A stretch of DNA of 64,000 nt from Paracoccus cavernae (GCA_030410095.1 JAUFRC010000001.1:1066501-1130500), one strand, 5' to 3'; shown: positions 28,332-39,442, numbered from the stretch's first letter. Translations and numbers: made by a program. Notes: generated from the sequence alone by a model not told the origin.

Positions 28332-28369
28332 AATTGATCAATTGAGCTTCCCGCGCGAGCATCTATACC
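28332..28369 (+). promoter_or_regulatory. Promoter with overlapping palindrome upstream of the hydroxylase operon
   Basis: AATTGATCAATT (28332-28343) is a perfect 12-bp palindrome. It overlaps TTGAGC (28342-28347), which is followed after 16 bases by TATACC (28364-28369). The first gene of the operon starts about 50 bases later. The palindrome may be an operator. The remainder of the 28079-28420 gap shows no gene. Confidence 0.5.
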
Positions 28370-28420
28370 TTACCTTGTACATTTCGTGTGAGTTGCACAC
28401 CCAGTTAAGCGAGACGAGGC

Positions 28421-28879
28421 ATGGCAAGTTTTACCGTTAACGGAAGAGATTATAACCTCGACATCGATCCCGACACGCCCCTGTTGTGGGTCCTGCGTGA
28501 CGAATTGCGCCTGACCGGCACCAAATTCGGCTGTGGCGTCTCGCAATGCGGTGCCTGCACCGTCATGCTCGACGGCATGCCGCGCCGCGCCTGCGTGACG
28601 CCGGTCAGCATGGTCGAAGGCAGCGACATCACCACGATCGAGGGCGTCGAAAGCCGCGAAGCCAAAGCGGTTCAGGCGGCCTGGACTGCGCTCGACGTGC
28701 CGCAATGCGGCTGGTGCCAATCGGGCCAGATCCTGTCGGCTGCCGCCCTTTTGCAGGACAATCCCAAACCCACCGATGAAGACATCGATCATGCCATGGC
28801 CGGAAACCTCTGCCGCTGCGCGACCTATGTCCGCATCCGCAAGGCGATCCACGAAGCCGCCAAAACGCTGGAGGGTTAA
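28421..28879 (+). CDS. Molybdenum hydroxylase, [2Fe-2S] subunit (IorA-like)
   Basis: An intact 152-residue subunit with the plant-type ferredoxin cluster (CGVSQCGACTVMLDG) and the second [2Fe-2S] helical domain (CGWCQSGQILSAAALL, NLCRCATYVRIRKAI). It is typical of isoquinoline 1-oxidoreductase alpha subunits and related xanthine-oxidase-family enzymes. It passes electrons from the molybdenum site to the cytochrome subunit encoded two genes downstream. It lies 3 bases before the large subunit. Confidence 0.9.
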   Translation: MASFTVNGRDYNLDIDPDTPLLWVLRDELRLTGTKFGCGVSQCGACTVMLDGMPRRACVTPVSMVEGSDITTIEGVESREAKAVQAAWTALDVPQCGWCQSGQILSAAALLQDNPKPTDEDIDHAMAGNLCRCATYVRIRKAIHEAAKTLEG

Positions 28880-28882
28880 GCG

Positions 28883-31053
28883 ATGGATACCACAACCACC
28901 CGCCGCGGTTTCCTGACCGCCGGTGCCGGTCTCGTACTTGCGCTGACCCTGCCGGTCGGGCGCGGCCGCGCGCAAACCGTTGCTGCTGCCGGCTCGGGCG
29001 CCGCGCCGTTTGCCCCGAACGCCTTCGTGCGCATCGGTACCGACGATCTGGTCACCGTAATGATCAAACATCTCGAGATGGGACAGGGCTCCTATACCGG
29101 CCTTTCGACGCTGGTCGCCGAGGAGCTCGAAGCCTCGTGGTCGCAAATGCGTGCCGAAGGCGCGCCGGCCAATGACGAGCTTTACGCCAATACCTATCTC
29201 GGCACGCAGCTGACCGGCGGCTCGACCGGTCTGGGCAATAGCTATATCCAGATGCGCAAGGCCGGTGCAACCGCGCGCGAGATGCTGGTGGCCGCAGCTG
29301 CTGCGGAATGGGGCGTTCCCGCATCGGAGATCACCGTCAAGGAAGGCGTGATCGCGCATGCCGCTTCGGGAAAAAGCTCGGGCTTCGGCGCTTTGGCCGA
29401 TGCGGCGGCAAAACAGGCGGTGCCGAGCGATCCCGCGATCAAGGATCCCAAGGATTTCAAACTGATCGGCACCATGCTCCCCGTCTCGATTCCGCGGCGA
29501 AAAGCAACGGTTCGGCCGAATTCACCATGGATGTCTACCGCGACGGAATGCAGACCGTGGTGGTCGCCCATCCGCCGAAATTCGGCGCGACGGTCGCCAG
29601 CTATGACGATAGCGCCGCGCTTGCGGTCAAGGGCGTGGTGATGGTGCGCCAGATCTCCTTCGGGGTGGCGGTGTATGCGACCAACACCTTCGCCGCACTT
29701 CAGGGCCGCAATGCGCTGAAGGTCGTATGGGACGATTCCAAGGCCGAGACCCGCAGCACGCAGCAGATCTTCGAGGAATATTCCACCGCTGCCGCGACCG
29801 CCCCGACCGAAGGTTTCGTGGTCGAAACCGACGGCGACATCGGCGCGATCGACGGCGCGGCCAAAGTGATCGAGGCCGAATACCGCCTGCCCTTCCTTGC
29901 CCATGCTCCGCTCGAGCCGCTGGATGCGGTGATCGAGCTCAAGGACAACAAGGTCGAGATGTGGTACGGCAGCCAGACCCCCGGCTTCGACCGCATCAAA
30001 GCCGCCGAAGTCATGGGCATCCCGCTCGACGACGTGCATATCAACGTGCTCTTCGCGGGCGGCTCCTTCGGGCGGCGCTCTCCGGGTTCGTCCCATATCA
30101 CCGCCGAGGCCTGCGAGATCGCCAAAGCCGCCGGTCAGGACGGGGTCTACAAGCTGCTGTGGACGCGCGAGGACGATATCAAAGGCGGCTATTACCGCCC
30201 GATGGCCGTGCACAAGATGCGCGCGGGTCTGGACGCGGACGGCAAGATCGTCGGCTGGGACAACTCGGTCGCGACACCCTCGCTCTTTACCGGCACGCCG
30301 CTCGAAGGCGGGATGGTCAAGGACGGCATCGACGGCGGTGCCTTCGAGGGATCGGCCGAACTGCCCTATGCTTTCGGCGCGCGGCGCGTCAGCTGGAAGA
30401 GCATGCCCAAGACCGTTCCGGTCATGTGGTGGCGCGCGGTCGGCCATTCGCACACCGGCTATGCGGTCGAATGCTTCCTCGACGAGCTTTTCGCCGAAAG
30501 CGGCACCGATCCGATGCAGGGCCGGATCGACCTGCTCAAGCCCGAGGAAACCCGCGTGCGGGGCGTCCTTGAAAAGGTCAAGGAAATCTCGAACTGGAGC
30601 GGCGCGGTCCGCGACGGCAAAGGCTATGGCGTCGCCTATGCCAGAAGCTTCGGCACCTATGTCGCCGAAGTCGCCGAGGTCGAGAACCGCGACGGCCATC
30701 CCTTCGTCACCCGCGTCTGGTGCGCCGTCGATTGCGGCGTGCCGGTCAGCCCCGACGTGATCAACGCGCAGATGGAGGGAAGCATCGGCTTTGGCCTCAG
30801 CGCGGCGCTTTACAGCCAGATCACGCTCAAGGAGGGCGGCGAGGTCGAGCAGGCCAATTTCTACAACTACCCGCTGCTGCGGATCTCGGAGATGCCTGCG
30901 GTCGAGGTCGCGATCATCCCGAGCACCGCCGATCCGACCGGCGTGGGCGAACCCGGCGTCTCGCCGATCGCGCCCGCCGTCGGAAACGCCTGGCGCGCAT
31001 TGACGGGCCAGAAACGCTATCAGTTGCCATTCTCGCTGGGAGAAAAAGCATGA
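28883..31053 (+). CDS. Molybdenum hydroxylase, large subunit (IorB-like)
   Basis: A large molybdopterin-binding subunit of the xanthine-oxidase family in its isoquinoline oxidoreductase form. A twin-arginine leader ([20 protein letters not shown]) exports it. Further features are [78 protein letters not shown] and [18 protein letters not shown], in which the Glu is the likely catalytic base. One base is missing near 29485 (CTCCCCG, one C short), giving about 724 residues. It belongs to an operon with the [2Fe-2S] subunit and a dihaem cytochrome. The family oxidises N-heteroaromatics or aldehydes; the substrate cannot be read from the sequence. Confidence 0.88.
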
Positions 31054-31651
31054 AAAAACTGATGTTTGGTGCCGCTTTGGCGCTGCTCGGCGCCTCGGGT
31101 GCCCATGCGCAGGACGATGTGCTGAAAACGCCGGCCGATTTTGCGGCCATCACGAACGAGCAGGAGCGCTCGGCGGCGATTTTCACCGAATGGGCAAAGT
31201 GCTGGAGCATCCGCGCTGCGTGAACTGCCACCCCGTCACGGGGGCCGCGACGCAGGGCAACGACCTCCATCCCCATAACCCGCCGATCATTCGCGGCGAC
31301 GGTGATTTCGGCGCGGTCGGGATGAATTGCAACGCCTGTCACGGTCCGGAAAACATTCCCTTCCAGACCGGCGCGGGCACCATGCCCGGTGCCGCCGACG
31401 GCTGGATGATGGCCCCTGTCAGCCTCGGCTGGCGCGACAAATCCCTCGGCGAGATCTGCGCCATCCTCAAAGATCCGAACGCCACCGGCGGCCACGATCT
31501 TCAGGAGGTCCACGACGAACTCGCCGGCAACAGCCTGATCGGTTGGGCATGGGATGCGGGCGGGCGCACCCAGCCGCCGGGCTCTCAGGCGGAGTTCGCC
31601 GCTTTGACCCAAGCCTGGATCGACACCGGCGCGGCCTGCCCCGCTTCGTAA
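31050..31651 (+). CDS. Dihaem cytochrome c of the molybdenum hydroxylase
   Basis: A periplasmic cytochrome with a signal peptide ([20 protein letters not shown]) and two haem sites, HPRCVNCHP and MNCNACHGPE. The later part has EICAILKDPNATGGHDL and WAWDAGGRTQPPGS. One base is missing near 31188 (GAATGGG, one A short), and the restored length is about 200 residues. The start overlaps the large-subunit stop codon (ATGA). Such cytochromes take electrons from IorAB-type enzymes in the periplasm to the respiratory chain. Confidence 0.85.
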
Positions 31652-31728
31652 GAACCAATCCGCCAAGGCAGGCGGAAAGCCTCGGGGCGCGGATCACCTC
31701 CGCGCCCTTTTTCCATGTCCCGCGCGGC

Positions 31729-32648
31729 TTAAAGCTGCCCGAGATGGAAGCGGATCGTATCGGCAATGCTCGGAGGGAGGAGCGAGATATGGCTTTCCTC
31801 GGGATAGCTGCGCGAATCGAGCGCCACCCCGCGAACCGCGCGAGAACCGCCTGCAAATCCTCCACCTTGTTCAGCCCCGCTCCGCTGTCTCGCCGCAGCG
31901 CGCCGGAGCTTTCGACCAGAAGGCGCAATGCCCTTTCCTGCGCCGCACCACCACCGGCCGAAAGCCCTCCCGCGAAGGCGGCGGCCTCGCGCAGCGCCTC
32001 GCCGTCATTCCACCACAGCGAAGGATCGGCAGCAGAGAAGCGGGCGAACAGTTTCGGCCGCGTGAACAGCATATGCAGCGTGAAAAGCCCGCCAAGCGAA
32101 TGGCCGTAAAGCGTGAGATCATTCCGCGCGAGCGGCAGGCAGCGCGCGAGTTCGGGCAGGATCATCCCTTCGATCGCCTGCGCGAAAGCCTCGCGCCCGC
32201 CGGTCTCGCGATCCCCGGACCGCGCGGCGGGATGCCCTGCCGCTTCGGGTCGATCCGGTGCCGCGAGGTCAGGTCGTACAGCGCCGCACCACATCAAAGC
32301 GCCTGCCGTCCGGATAGCCGATGCCGATGACGGCAAGCGGTGCCGCAGGGGCAAGCCTTTCGCGGGCATGCCACAAAAGCGGGAAAGTCGCATTGCCGTC
32401 GCTGGCAATGATCGCGCTGTAGCCTTCGGGCGGCGGCGGCATGGCGGGAAGGCCCACGAAACCCGCCACGGCGCGTCGGGCGGTCCGATGTCGACATGAT
32501 AGGCACGGGGATCGTTGACGACTTCGGCAGGCTCGCTCCCGCGCACAGGCGGCCTCGGCGCGGGTTCGCCGGCATTGACGGCGGGGACCAAGGGGGCGAA
32601 AAACGCGCGGGCCGCGACGCGCAAGCGTCGGGACAAGGCAAAGGGCAT
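31729..32648 (-). CDS. Alpha/beta hydrolase, IroE/Fes-like siderophore esterase family (frameshifted)
   Basis: This hydrolase has a nucleophile elbow GHSLGGLFTLHMLFTRP followed by FSAADPSLWWNDG, a signature of the IroE/YbbA ferric-siderophore esterases. The closing ESHISLLP holds the likely catalytic histidine. N-terminal stretches are DAPWRV and YPDGRRFDVVR, the latter also typical. At least four single-base losses, near 32478, 32285, 32215 and 31837, split the gene; the restored length is about 308 residues. The start ATG 32648 has GGAG seven bases upstream. Its family role fits the 2,3-DHB siderophore genes about 8 kb away, but it is transcribed with or just after the catabolic block, so the link is only suggestive. 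Confidence 0.72.
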
Positions 32649-32725
32649 GATCACTCTCCGGCCGTTTTTTCCGCCACGCGCGGGCCGATAGGGCTGAGGA
32701 CGTCTCCGGCGCAGGCAAGCGGCCG

Positions 32726-33391
32726 TTACCAGCCGCTGCTGATGATGTCGATCGTGCGCTGGTAATGGGCGGCGATCAGCTTGGTCGCGGCTTGGGCGTC
32801 ACGGGCGATGACGGCGTTTTTCAGCGCCTCGTGCTCGGCCAGATCGTCGCGCGGGGCCTTGAGGTAATGGACCGCGATCCGGCGGTAGCGTCGTGCCTGC
32901 AATTCAAGAATATCGCGGAAAGCCAAGAGCTTGGGCATGGGACAAGCGCTCACGAGGCTGTCGTGGAAGGCCAGATGCGCCCTCTCCCAATCGCGGTCGA
33001 TCTCGCCGTCGGCGTCCAGCTTGGAGCGGCGCGAGAGCGCATGGAAAGCCGCGATCACACGCCCCTCCCATTCCTCGTCGCCGCGCGCGATCGCCTCGCG
33101 CAGCGCGATCGCGTCGAATTCGCCGCGCAGGCGCGCGATCTCCTGAAGATCGGCCATCGAAGCCTCGGCCACACGGTAGCCGCGACGATGCTCGGCGATG
33201 ACCAGTCCCTCCGAGGCCAGATGCATCAGGGCCTCGCGCAGAGGCGAAATGCCGACATCATAGCTCGCGCGCAGCTCGTCGAAACGCAGCCGGCGTCCGG
33301 GTTCGAGACGCGCCTCGATGATGTCGTTGCGCAAGGTCTCGAGGATCTCGGCCGTGCGGGTCTGGCCCTGATCGGGTATATTGCCGTCCAA
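32726..33391 (-). CDS. GntR-family regulator, FCD subgroup
   Basis: An intact 221-residue transcription factor. The N-terminal wHTH shows RTAEILETLRNDIIEARL and GISPLREALMHLASEGLVI. The FCD domain has EIARLRGEFDAIALREAIARGD, FHDSLVSACPMPKLL and LAEHEALKNAVIARDAQAA with ligand/metal histidines. It lies downstream of the nitroreductase gene on the same strand and is the likely regulator of the TRAP-transporter/dioxygenase operon, whose upstream region carries a large inverted repeat. Confidence 0.88.
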   Translation of the reverse strand: MDGNIPDQGQTRTAEILETLRNDIIEARLEPGRRLRFDELRASYDVGISPLREALMHLASEGLVIAEHRRGYRVAEASMADLQEIARLRGEFDAIALREAIARGDEEWEGRVIAAFHALSRRSKLDADGEIDRDWERAHLAFHDSLVSACPMPKLLAFRDILELQARRYRRIAVHYLKAPRDDLAEHEALKNAVIARDAQAATKLIAAHYQRTIDIISSGW

Positions 33392-33445
33392 TTCGCTTCC
33401 CTGCTCTCCAGAACCGACGCCATGACCAGCGCTTCCTCTCTCAAA

Positions 33446-34026
33446 TCAGACGATTTTACAAGCTGACCCAAAATCGAGCCTGGGCAGTCGCGGGAACAGA
33501 TCCTCCCTTTGACCATAACCCAGATTGATCAGGAAGTTAACGGCCCAGTCCCCTCGGGAAAGAAGGCCTCGTTGACGGCCTGCGCGTTGAAGCCCGAGAG
33601 CGGCCCGCAATCGAGGCCGAGCATCCGCGCCGCGATGATCATATAGGCGCCCTGCAGGGCCGAGTTGCGAAAAGCCGTTTCCTGCGCGAGCGGAGGATTG
33701 TTGGCGAAATTCGCGGCAATCTCGGGGCGGTGGATGAAAAGCTGCGGGATCTTGTCGAAAAAGCGCCTGTCCCAGGCCACGATTGCGGTGACGGGAGCGG
33801 CCCGAACCTTGGCCACGTTCATCTCGCCGAGCGTCGGGATCAGCCGCTCTTTGGCCTCGGGCGTGGTCAGAAAGACGAAACGTCCGGGGTTCGAGTTGGT
33901 GCTGGTCGGCCCCCAGCGCATCAGGTCGTAAAGCGCGCGCAGCTGGGCCTCTTCGACCGGACGGTCCTGCCAGGTGTTAAAGCTGCGCGCCTCGGTAAAG
34001 GCCGTCTCGAACATGGTGCTGTCCAT
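33446..34026 (-). CDS. Nitroreductase family protein, RutE-like
   Basis: This FMN-dependent oxidoreductase resembles malonic semialdehyde reductase Rut[41 protein letters not shown] (the FMN-binding segment), [20 protein letters not shown] and [12 protein letters not shown], ending [10 protein letters not shown] after repair. One base is missing near 33543 (GGG, one G short), and the restored length is about 193 residues, the family norm. It lies 8 bases past the TRAP permease stop codon in the same operon. No other rut genes are present, so a role in pyrimidine breakdown is doubtful; reduction of a semialdehyde or nitro-group in the local pathway is possible. Confidence 0.8.
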
Positions 34027-34034
34027 TTCCTACC

Positions 34035-35977
34035 TCACAGAACAAAGGTGACCAGAGCGGGGAAGAGCATGCACAGCCCCACCAGAACCGCCATCGCCAG
34101 CACATAGGGGAAGGCTCCGGCAAAGACATCCTGCAAGCTGCAGACATCGCCGATGGTGTTTTTGACGACGAAGACGCTGATCCCGAAGGGAGGTGTCAAA
34201 AGACCCATCTCGACCGCGATGATGGTGATCAGACCGAACCAGATGACGACATCGGGCCCGATGATGTCGGTTCCCAAGGCCACGACGAGCGGCAGCACGA
34301 TCGGCACGGCAATCACGATGATCGAGGTCGAGTCGAGGAACATCCCCATCACGATCACCGCCAGCAAAAAGAGCGCGATCACCCCCAGAAGCCGAAACCC
34401 GAGGTGATGGCGTATTGCACCATCGCATTGGGCACCGTCGACATCACCAGCGCCTTGGTAAAGACCGCGGCCCCGATGATCAGGCTGAGCACCGAAACGG
34501 TGATCTGGCCGGTCTCCTGCAACACGCCCCACAGGTTTGCGCGGGTCAGTTTTCGGCGGATAACGGTGATGATCATGGTCGCGAAGGCCCCGATCGCCCC
34601 CGCCTGTGTCGGAGTGAACCAGCCCATGTAGATACCGCCCAGAACCACGGTGACCAGCACGACGATCGGCAAAAGGCGTCTGGCCGAGCTCAGCAGGGTC
34701 TCGGGTTCGAGATCGCCGACGTCTCCGCTGTTTCCGACGAAATCTGGGCGCAGCCAGGCCAGCAGCAGGATCGCCGCGCAAAACAGCACCGTCAGCAGCA
34801 ACCCCGGCACGATCGCCGCCAGAAAGAGGTCGCCCACCGAGGTGTCGGTCACGAAGCCGAAGATGATGAGCAGAAGGCTCGGAGGCAGGAGCATCCCCAG
34901 CACCGACGAGCCCGCAACCGTACCGGCCGCGAAACGCGCGCTATAGCCGTGGCTGATCATCTGCGGCACCGCGACGCGGGAGAAGATCGCCGAGGAGGCA
35001 ATCGAGATCCCCGTCACCGCCGCGAAAATCGCGTTGGCGACAACGGTTGCAATCCCCAGCCCCCGAGGATCTTGCGCGTCCACCACGCCGCCACACGGTA
35101 GGCGTCCCGCCCGATGTCGGAGATATCGGTGAAAAGGCCCATCAGAACGAAAAGCGGGATGACGCCGAATTCGAATTTGTCGATCGTCCCTGTCGCCGAG
35201 GATTTGAGCGAATTCCACGCCACATTGGGATTGTCGCGCAGCAGCCAGATCGCGACGACGCCGACGACGCAGAGCACCACCGGCACATGCATCCCCGCCA
35301 TCAGAAGCACCAGCAGGAAGACCACCGCCCAGACGCCGAGCGCGATCCGGCTCCAGTCGCCCCAGACGACCACGGCGGTCAGCGCGAAAAAGGCGGCCAG
35401 TCCGAGGGCGAGCCATGTCAGATCTCGGCTGGTGACGCCGACCCGCTGGCTCGGCAGTTTGCGCAGGGTCTCATAGGCGTTCAGCGCGAATTCGACGGTC
35501 ATCGCCCCTGCCCCGATCGCCGTCATCAACTTGAAGGGCCAGGTCGGCGCGGTGAAGATCCCCGGCGTTCCGAAGAAGTCCGCGCTTTTCCACGCCTGAA
35601 GGAATTCCTTGAAGATGCTGTTGGCAAGCACCGCGAAGATCACCATGCCGACGCTCAGGAACAAGACATCGAGCACCCCCGCGATGAAGGGCTTGTGGCG
35701 CAGGAGCGGCGCAAAAGGAAATCGGCCCGCGTCAGGCGGTTCCGGCGCAAGGCATGGGCAAGCTGCAAAAAGACGATCGGGACGATGGTTTGCTCGGTGA
35801 GCTCGACCACGCCGTAAAGCGGGCGCGAGAACAGCGCGAGACCAAGCACATCGGCGCAGATCAGCAGCATGAGGACGAAAATCCAGACCGTGCCGATCGC
35901 CGACAGCAGGGCCGCGACATGGCCAAAGCCGCGAGACAGGGCGGTTTCATCCGGAAGGGGGCGGATTGCGGTTGCAC
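34035..35977 (-). CDS. TRAP transporter permease, fused DctQ-DctM (frameshifted)
   Basis: The small (DctQ, four helices, with GVVELTEQTIVPIVFLQLAHAL) and large (DctM, with GMHVPVVLCVVGVVAIWLL and LLPPSLLLIIFGFVTDTSVGDLF) membrane subunits are in one reading path once single-base losses near 35700, 35050, 34395 and the N-terminus are repaired. No stop or start separates them, so this is a QM fusion of about 650 residues. It ends with LTPPFGISVFVVKN and ALVTFVL. The start is uncertain: GTG 35977 with AGGA upstream fits and leads into MKPPLSRGFGHVAALL if one C is restored near 35932. It works with the binding protein at 36086 to import an organic acid. Confidence 0.78.
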
Positions 35978-36085
35978 GGGCGGTTTCCTGGGCCCGTCCT
36001 CCTGCGCGGAGCGACGGGCGAATGGGGTTCAAGGAAAGTCTTGGCTTGAAGGTCGGCTCGAAAGGTCGGCCCTGACGCGTGTCGC

Positions 36086-37176
36086 CTAGTCGGCCGACCA
36101 CTCGCGCAAGGGGTTGCCCCCGCCGCTTTGGCCGCTGCCATATAGGCGTCGAGGACCGCTTTGCCCTCGGGCAGTTTGGCCGCCCATTGCCCTGCGAGAT
36201 CGGGCATGGCCGCGCTCCATTTCTGGCGCTCCTGCTCGCTCAGCGTCGTCAGGGTGACGGCGGGATCGGCCTCGAGCTCGGCGATGCTCGCATTGTAGCG
36301 CTCTTCGAGGATATCGGCGTTCATGACGCTATATTCGCGGCCAAGCTCGCGCAGGACCTGTTGGACATCCTCGGGCAGACCGTCCCAGACATCCTTGTTG
36401 ACCGCAAAGCCCCCGATCAGGTTCGAGCCGAGCCCGACCAGCGTGACATGGGGCGCAACCTCCTGGATTTTGAGGGGATGGGCGCCGGTCACGATCGAGA
36501 GCACGCCATCAGCGACGCCGGTCTCGATCTGGTTGTAATAGGTCGGCAGCGCGCCGTTGACCGGCACCGCACCCGCCGCAGCCATCCATGTCGCCGAAGG
36601 ACCGGGTGCAAGGATCTTGCGGCCCTTGAGGTCTTCGAGCGAAGTCACGGGGAATTTGGTGTAGAGATGGTAGGTATCGGCCACGGTGGCGCCGAGAAAG
36701 ACGGTGTTGTTGTCTTCCCATTCGGCCGGAAGCGCGGCGATCGTCTCGTGGAGCTGGTTGAAAATCTCGGCCTGAAGGCGCGGATTGTCGGTGGTGAAAG
36801 GTGTATAGAAGGTGATCGAGTGGTAGGGCATCTTGCTCTCTTCCCACATCGAGCCGACCCAACCGGAATCGCTGACCCCGTCGGCCACCGCCTCGAGCGT
36901 GTCGCCATAGCCGTAAAGCGCACCGCCGTAGGATTCCGTCCAGTTGATGCGGTTCTCCGATCCCGCCGCCTCGAGGCGCGCATTGGCCCTTTCGACGATG
37001 ACCTTGGACAATGGCGTGACCCAAGGGATCTGGATGCCGTGGCTTGACGAGATCACCATCTCGATCTCTTCGGCCTTTGCGGGGCGCGGACCAAGAGCCA
37101 GCGTCAGTGCAAGCGCCAGTGCCGTTCCGGCCAGAAGCAGCCTGCCGGACCTTGCGCGCGCGGGTTTCCCTTCCAT
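36086..37176 (-). CDS. TRAP transporter substrate-binding protein, DctP family
   Basis: This periplasmic binding protein has a signal peptide (LLLAGTALALALTLALGPRPAKAEE) and DctP features: WVTPLSKVIVERANARLEAA, GVSDSGWVGSMWEESKMP, LEDLKGRKILAPGPSATWMAA, YYNQIETGVADGVLSIVTG and GGFAVNKDVWDGLPEDVQQVL. ATG 37176 is preceded by GGGAGGAGAAAG. One base is missing near 36116 (GGGG region), after which the chain ends NPLREWSAD. The restored length is about 363 residues. It captures the substrate for the DctQM permease; the neighbouring ring-cleavage-type enzymes suggest an aromatic or related acid. Confidence 0.87.
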
Positions 37177-37232
37177 TCTTTCTCCTCCCTGTGTGGTGTT
37201 GGCGCGCCGCTCTCCCTCCGGCGCGCTTGTTT

Positions 37233-37613
37233 TTATCGTTTGATGGGGGTGGGCGCGAAGACCAGCAGGCGCCAGCTCCCTCCGGTTTTGGACCAGACGA
37301 CCGAGGTCGCATTGTCGATGATGCGGTCCTGCCCCGCCACGGTTGCGCGCGACCACATCGCGCCATGCACGATCAGCACGTCATCGCGGCGCACCACCGT
37401 ATCAACAGTGCAGGTCAGCTCGTGATAGATGAAACCGCCCTTGCGGAACTTCGCGATGTAATCGGCCTTGCTATCCGCATTTCCGAAGGAATGCGTATAG
37501 TGCAATTCATCGTCGAACATCTGTTCGAGCGCATCGGCATCGCCGGTCTGCATGGCCATCCGGCGCTCTTCCTCGAGCGTTTTGGCCAGTTCGATATCGC
37601 TTTGTTTACTCAT
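37233..37613 (-). CDS. SnoaL/NTF2-like protein (DUF4440-type)
   Basis: An intact protein of about 126 residues with the NTF2-like fold: DIELAKTLEEERRMAMQTGDADALEQMF, DELHYTHSFG, CTVDTVVRRDDVLIVHGAMWSR and WRLLVFAPTPIK. Its start codon overlaps the stop of the VOC dioxygenase gene (ATGAGTAA), so the two are translationally coupled. Proteins of this fold often help in catabolic pathways as isomerases or dehydratases. No specific role can be given. Confidence 0.78.
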   Translation of the reverse strand: MSKQSDIELAKTLEEERRMAMQTGDADALEQMFDDELHYTHSFGNADSKADYIAKFRKGGFIYHELTCTVDTVVRRDDVLIVHGAMWSRATVAGQDRIIDNATSVVWSKTGGSWRLLVFAPTPIKR

Positions 37614-38512
37614 GATAGCTCTGCGGGCAGCATTCGTTGAAATGTTCGATCCATTCGATCGGAGGCAGCGCGCCCCATTTGTTGACGACACGCCAGTTGG
37701 ACAGGTTTTCGCCCGGATCCGAGACGCGCGGCGGCATGTCGAGATCCTGGATGATCTCCATCTCGGCGATGCATTCGATCAGGAAACCCGCGGAATCGAC
37801 GTAATACTGAAAGAGGTTGTCGCCCGCACCGTGACGCCCCGGCCCCAGACCAGACCGCGTTCTTCGACGGTCAGCCCGTCGGCGATGGTCTGCAGGCCGC
37901 GGATGCTCTCGAATTCCCAGCTGATGTGGTGCACGCCGGTATTGCCCTTCACCGCGGCAACCGCATGGTGACGGCCGTCGGCTGCGCGCATCCACATGAT
38001 CTCGTAGCCCGTGGTGCGCTCGGTCAACAAAAGGCCGGTTGCGGCATGCATTTCCTCGGCGAACTGGCGCGGATTGACCGCGGCGAAGTTGATATGGTCG
38101 AGAAAGCGCGGATGCGCGCCCGGGCCGTGATAGCGCAGCGGCTGGTCGAGCGGCATCGGCGTATGGACCTCGATCGCGTGCCCCTCGCTGGTCAGAAAGG
38201 TCACCGCCTTCCGGATGAAGGGGAAGGAGGGCGTGGTCGAGATGATGCGCAGCCCCGCCGCCTCGGCGCGCTCGCGCACCTTGTCGACGGCATCCGCATC
38301 AACCGCCTCAAGACCGACGCGGCGCAGGCTGTTTTCTCCGGCGCGGTACAGGATCATCTCGGCGTGGCGCTGGTTCGAGGTCAGCATGATGATATCGCTC
38401 TCGCGCACCGAGACACGCGCCCCACGATATTGGCCGTATCCTCGGCGGCGCGCTCGGGATCCGTCACGTTCAAGGCGACATAGCCCAGTCTGAAAACCAA
38501 AGGTGCTTGCAT
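37606..38512 (-). CDS. VOC-family extradiol dioxygenase-like protein (frameshifted)
   Basis: The protein has two vicinal-oxygen-chelate modules. The first opens MQAPLVFRLGYVALNVTDPERAA. The second contains the likely metal triad: His in FLDHINFAAVN, His in TGVHHISWEFE and Glu in GFLIECIAEMEI. This is the arrangement of type-I extradiol ring-cleavage dioxygenases. Two single-base losses, near 38425 (GGGG) and 37845 (CCCC), are repaired, giving about 303 residues. ATG 38512 has AGGAGGAA upstream. With the FAH-family hydrolase gene upstream in the operon it could form a meta-cleavage type route. The ring substrate is unknown. Confidence 0.82.
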
Positions 38513-38542
38513 CGGTTCCTCCTCCCTCTGCCTCAGGAAAAA

Positions 38543-39376
38543 TCAGGCCTCGTTGCGCACTTCGTTGCGCAGGACACCCAGTTGCTCGACGTGGATTTCG
38601 CAGACATCGCCCTCTTTCATGAAGATCGGCGGTTTGCGGGCAAAGCCGACACCGGCGGGCGTGCCCGTGGCGATCACGGTGCCGGTCTCCAGCGTGGTGA
38701 ATTCGCTGGCGATCGAGATCAGCTTGGCGACCGGAAAGATCATGTCGGCGGTATTGCCGTTCTGCAGGACCTGCCCGTTCAGAATGGTCTGGACCTGAAG
38801 TCCCGAGCCGCCCGCGGGCAGTTCGTCCGCCGTCACGAGATCGGGGCCGAATGCGCCGGTGCCGTCGAAGTTCTTGCCCGGCGTCCATTGCACCGACAGG
38901 AACTGGTAGTTGCGCAGCGAGCCGTCGTTGAAGATCGCATAGCCCGCAACGTGATCGAGCGCATTCTCTTCGCTGACATGGCGGGCGGGTTTGCCGATGA
39001 TCACCGCAAGCTCGCATTCATAGTCGAATTCATGCGATGCGCGCGGCCGGATCAGCGGCGCCTCGTGGCCGATGAGCGAGCTGTTGAAGCGCGGGAAGAA
39101 GGCCGGATAGGTCGGCAGGTCCTTGTAGGGGCTTTCGGCGGCGTGATCGACGTAGTTCAGGCCGACGCAAATGAATTTCGGCGGCTGCGGGATGACCGGC
39201 AAAAGCGTGACGCCGGCCATGTCGATCTCGGGCTTTCCCTCGGCAATTGCCGCATTGTTAATCGATCCGTCAGCGATAAGATCGATTAGGCTAACCGCGC
39301 CCAGATCGCGCCAAACCGCCCCGTCCTGCACCGCGACGCCTGCGCCTTTGCCCGACCGATAACTTCTGAACCGCAT
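38543..39376 (-). CDS. Fumarylacetoacetate hydrolase family protein
   Basis: An intact 277-residue enzyme with FAH-fold features: FICVGLNYVDHAAES, PAFFPRFNSSLIGHEAPL, HEFDYECELAVIIGKPARHV (acidic metal ligands), GYAIFNDGSLRNYQF, NGQVLQNGNTADMIF and GTPAGVGFARKPPIFMKEGD. Members hydrolyse or decarboxylate dioxo-acids formed after ring cleavage. It is the first gene of the minus-strand operon and starts at ATG 39376 with GGAGGA upstream. A long inverted repeat lies about 70-115 bases before the start. Confidence 0.9.
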   Translation of the reverse strand: MRFRSYRSGKGAGVAVQDGAVWRDLGAVSLIDLIADGSINNAAIAEGKPEIDMAGVTLLPVIPQPPKFICVGLNYVDHAAESPYKDLPTYPAFFPRFNSSLIGHEAPLIRPRASHEFDYECELAVIIGKPARHVSEENALDHVAGYAIFNDGSLRNYQFLSVQWTPGKNFDGTGAFGPDLVTADELPAGGSGLQVQTILNGQVLQNGNTADMIFPVAKLISIASEFTTLETGTVIATGTPAGVGFARKPPIFMKEGDVCEIHVEQLGVLRNEVRNEA

Positions 39377-39442
39377 CCGATATTCCTCCACTCATGCTGC
39401 GCGAAGGCAGCGCTGGTTGCTGAATTCAGGATGCCAGAGATG

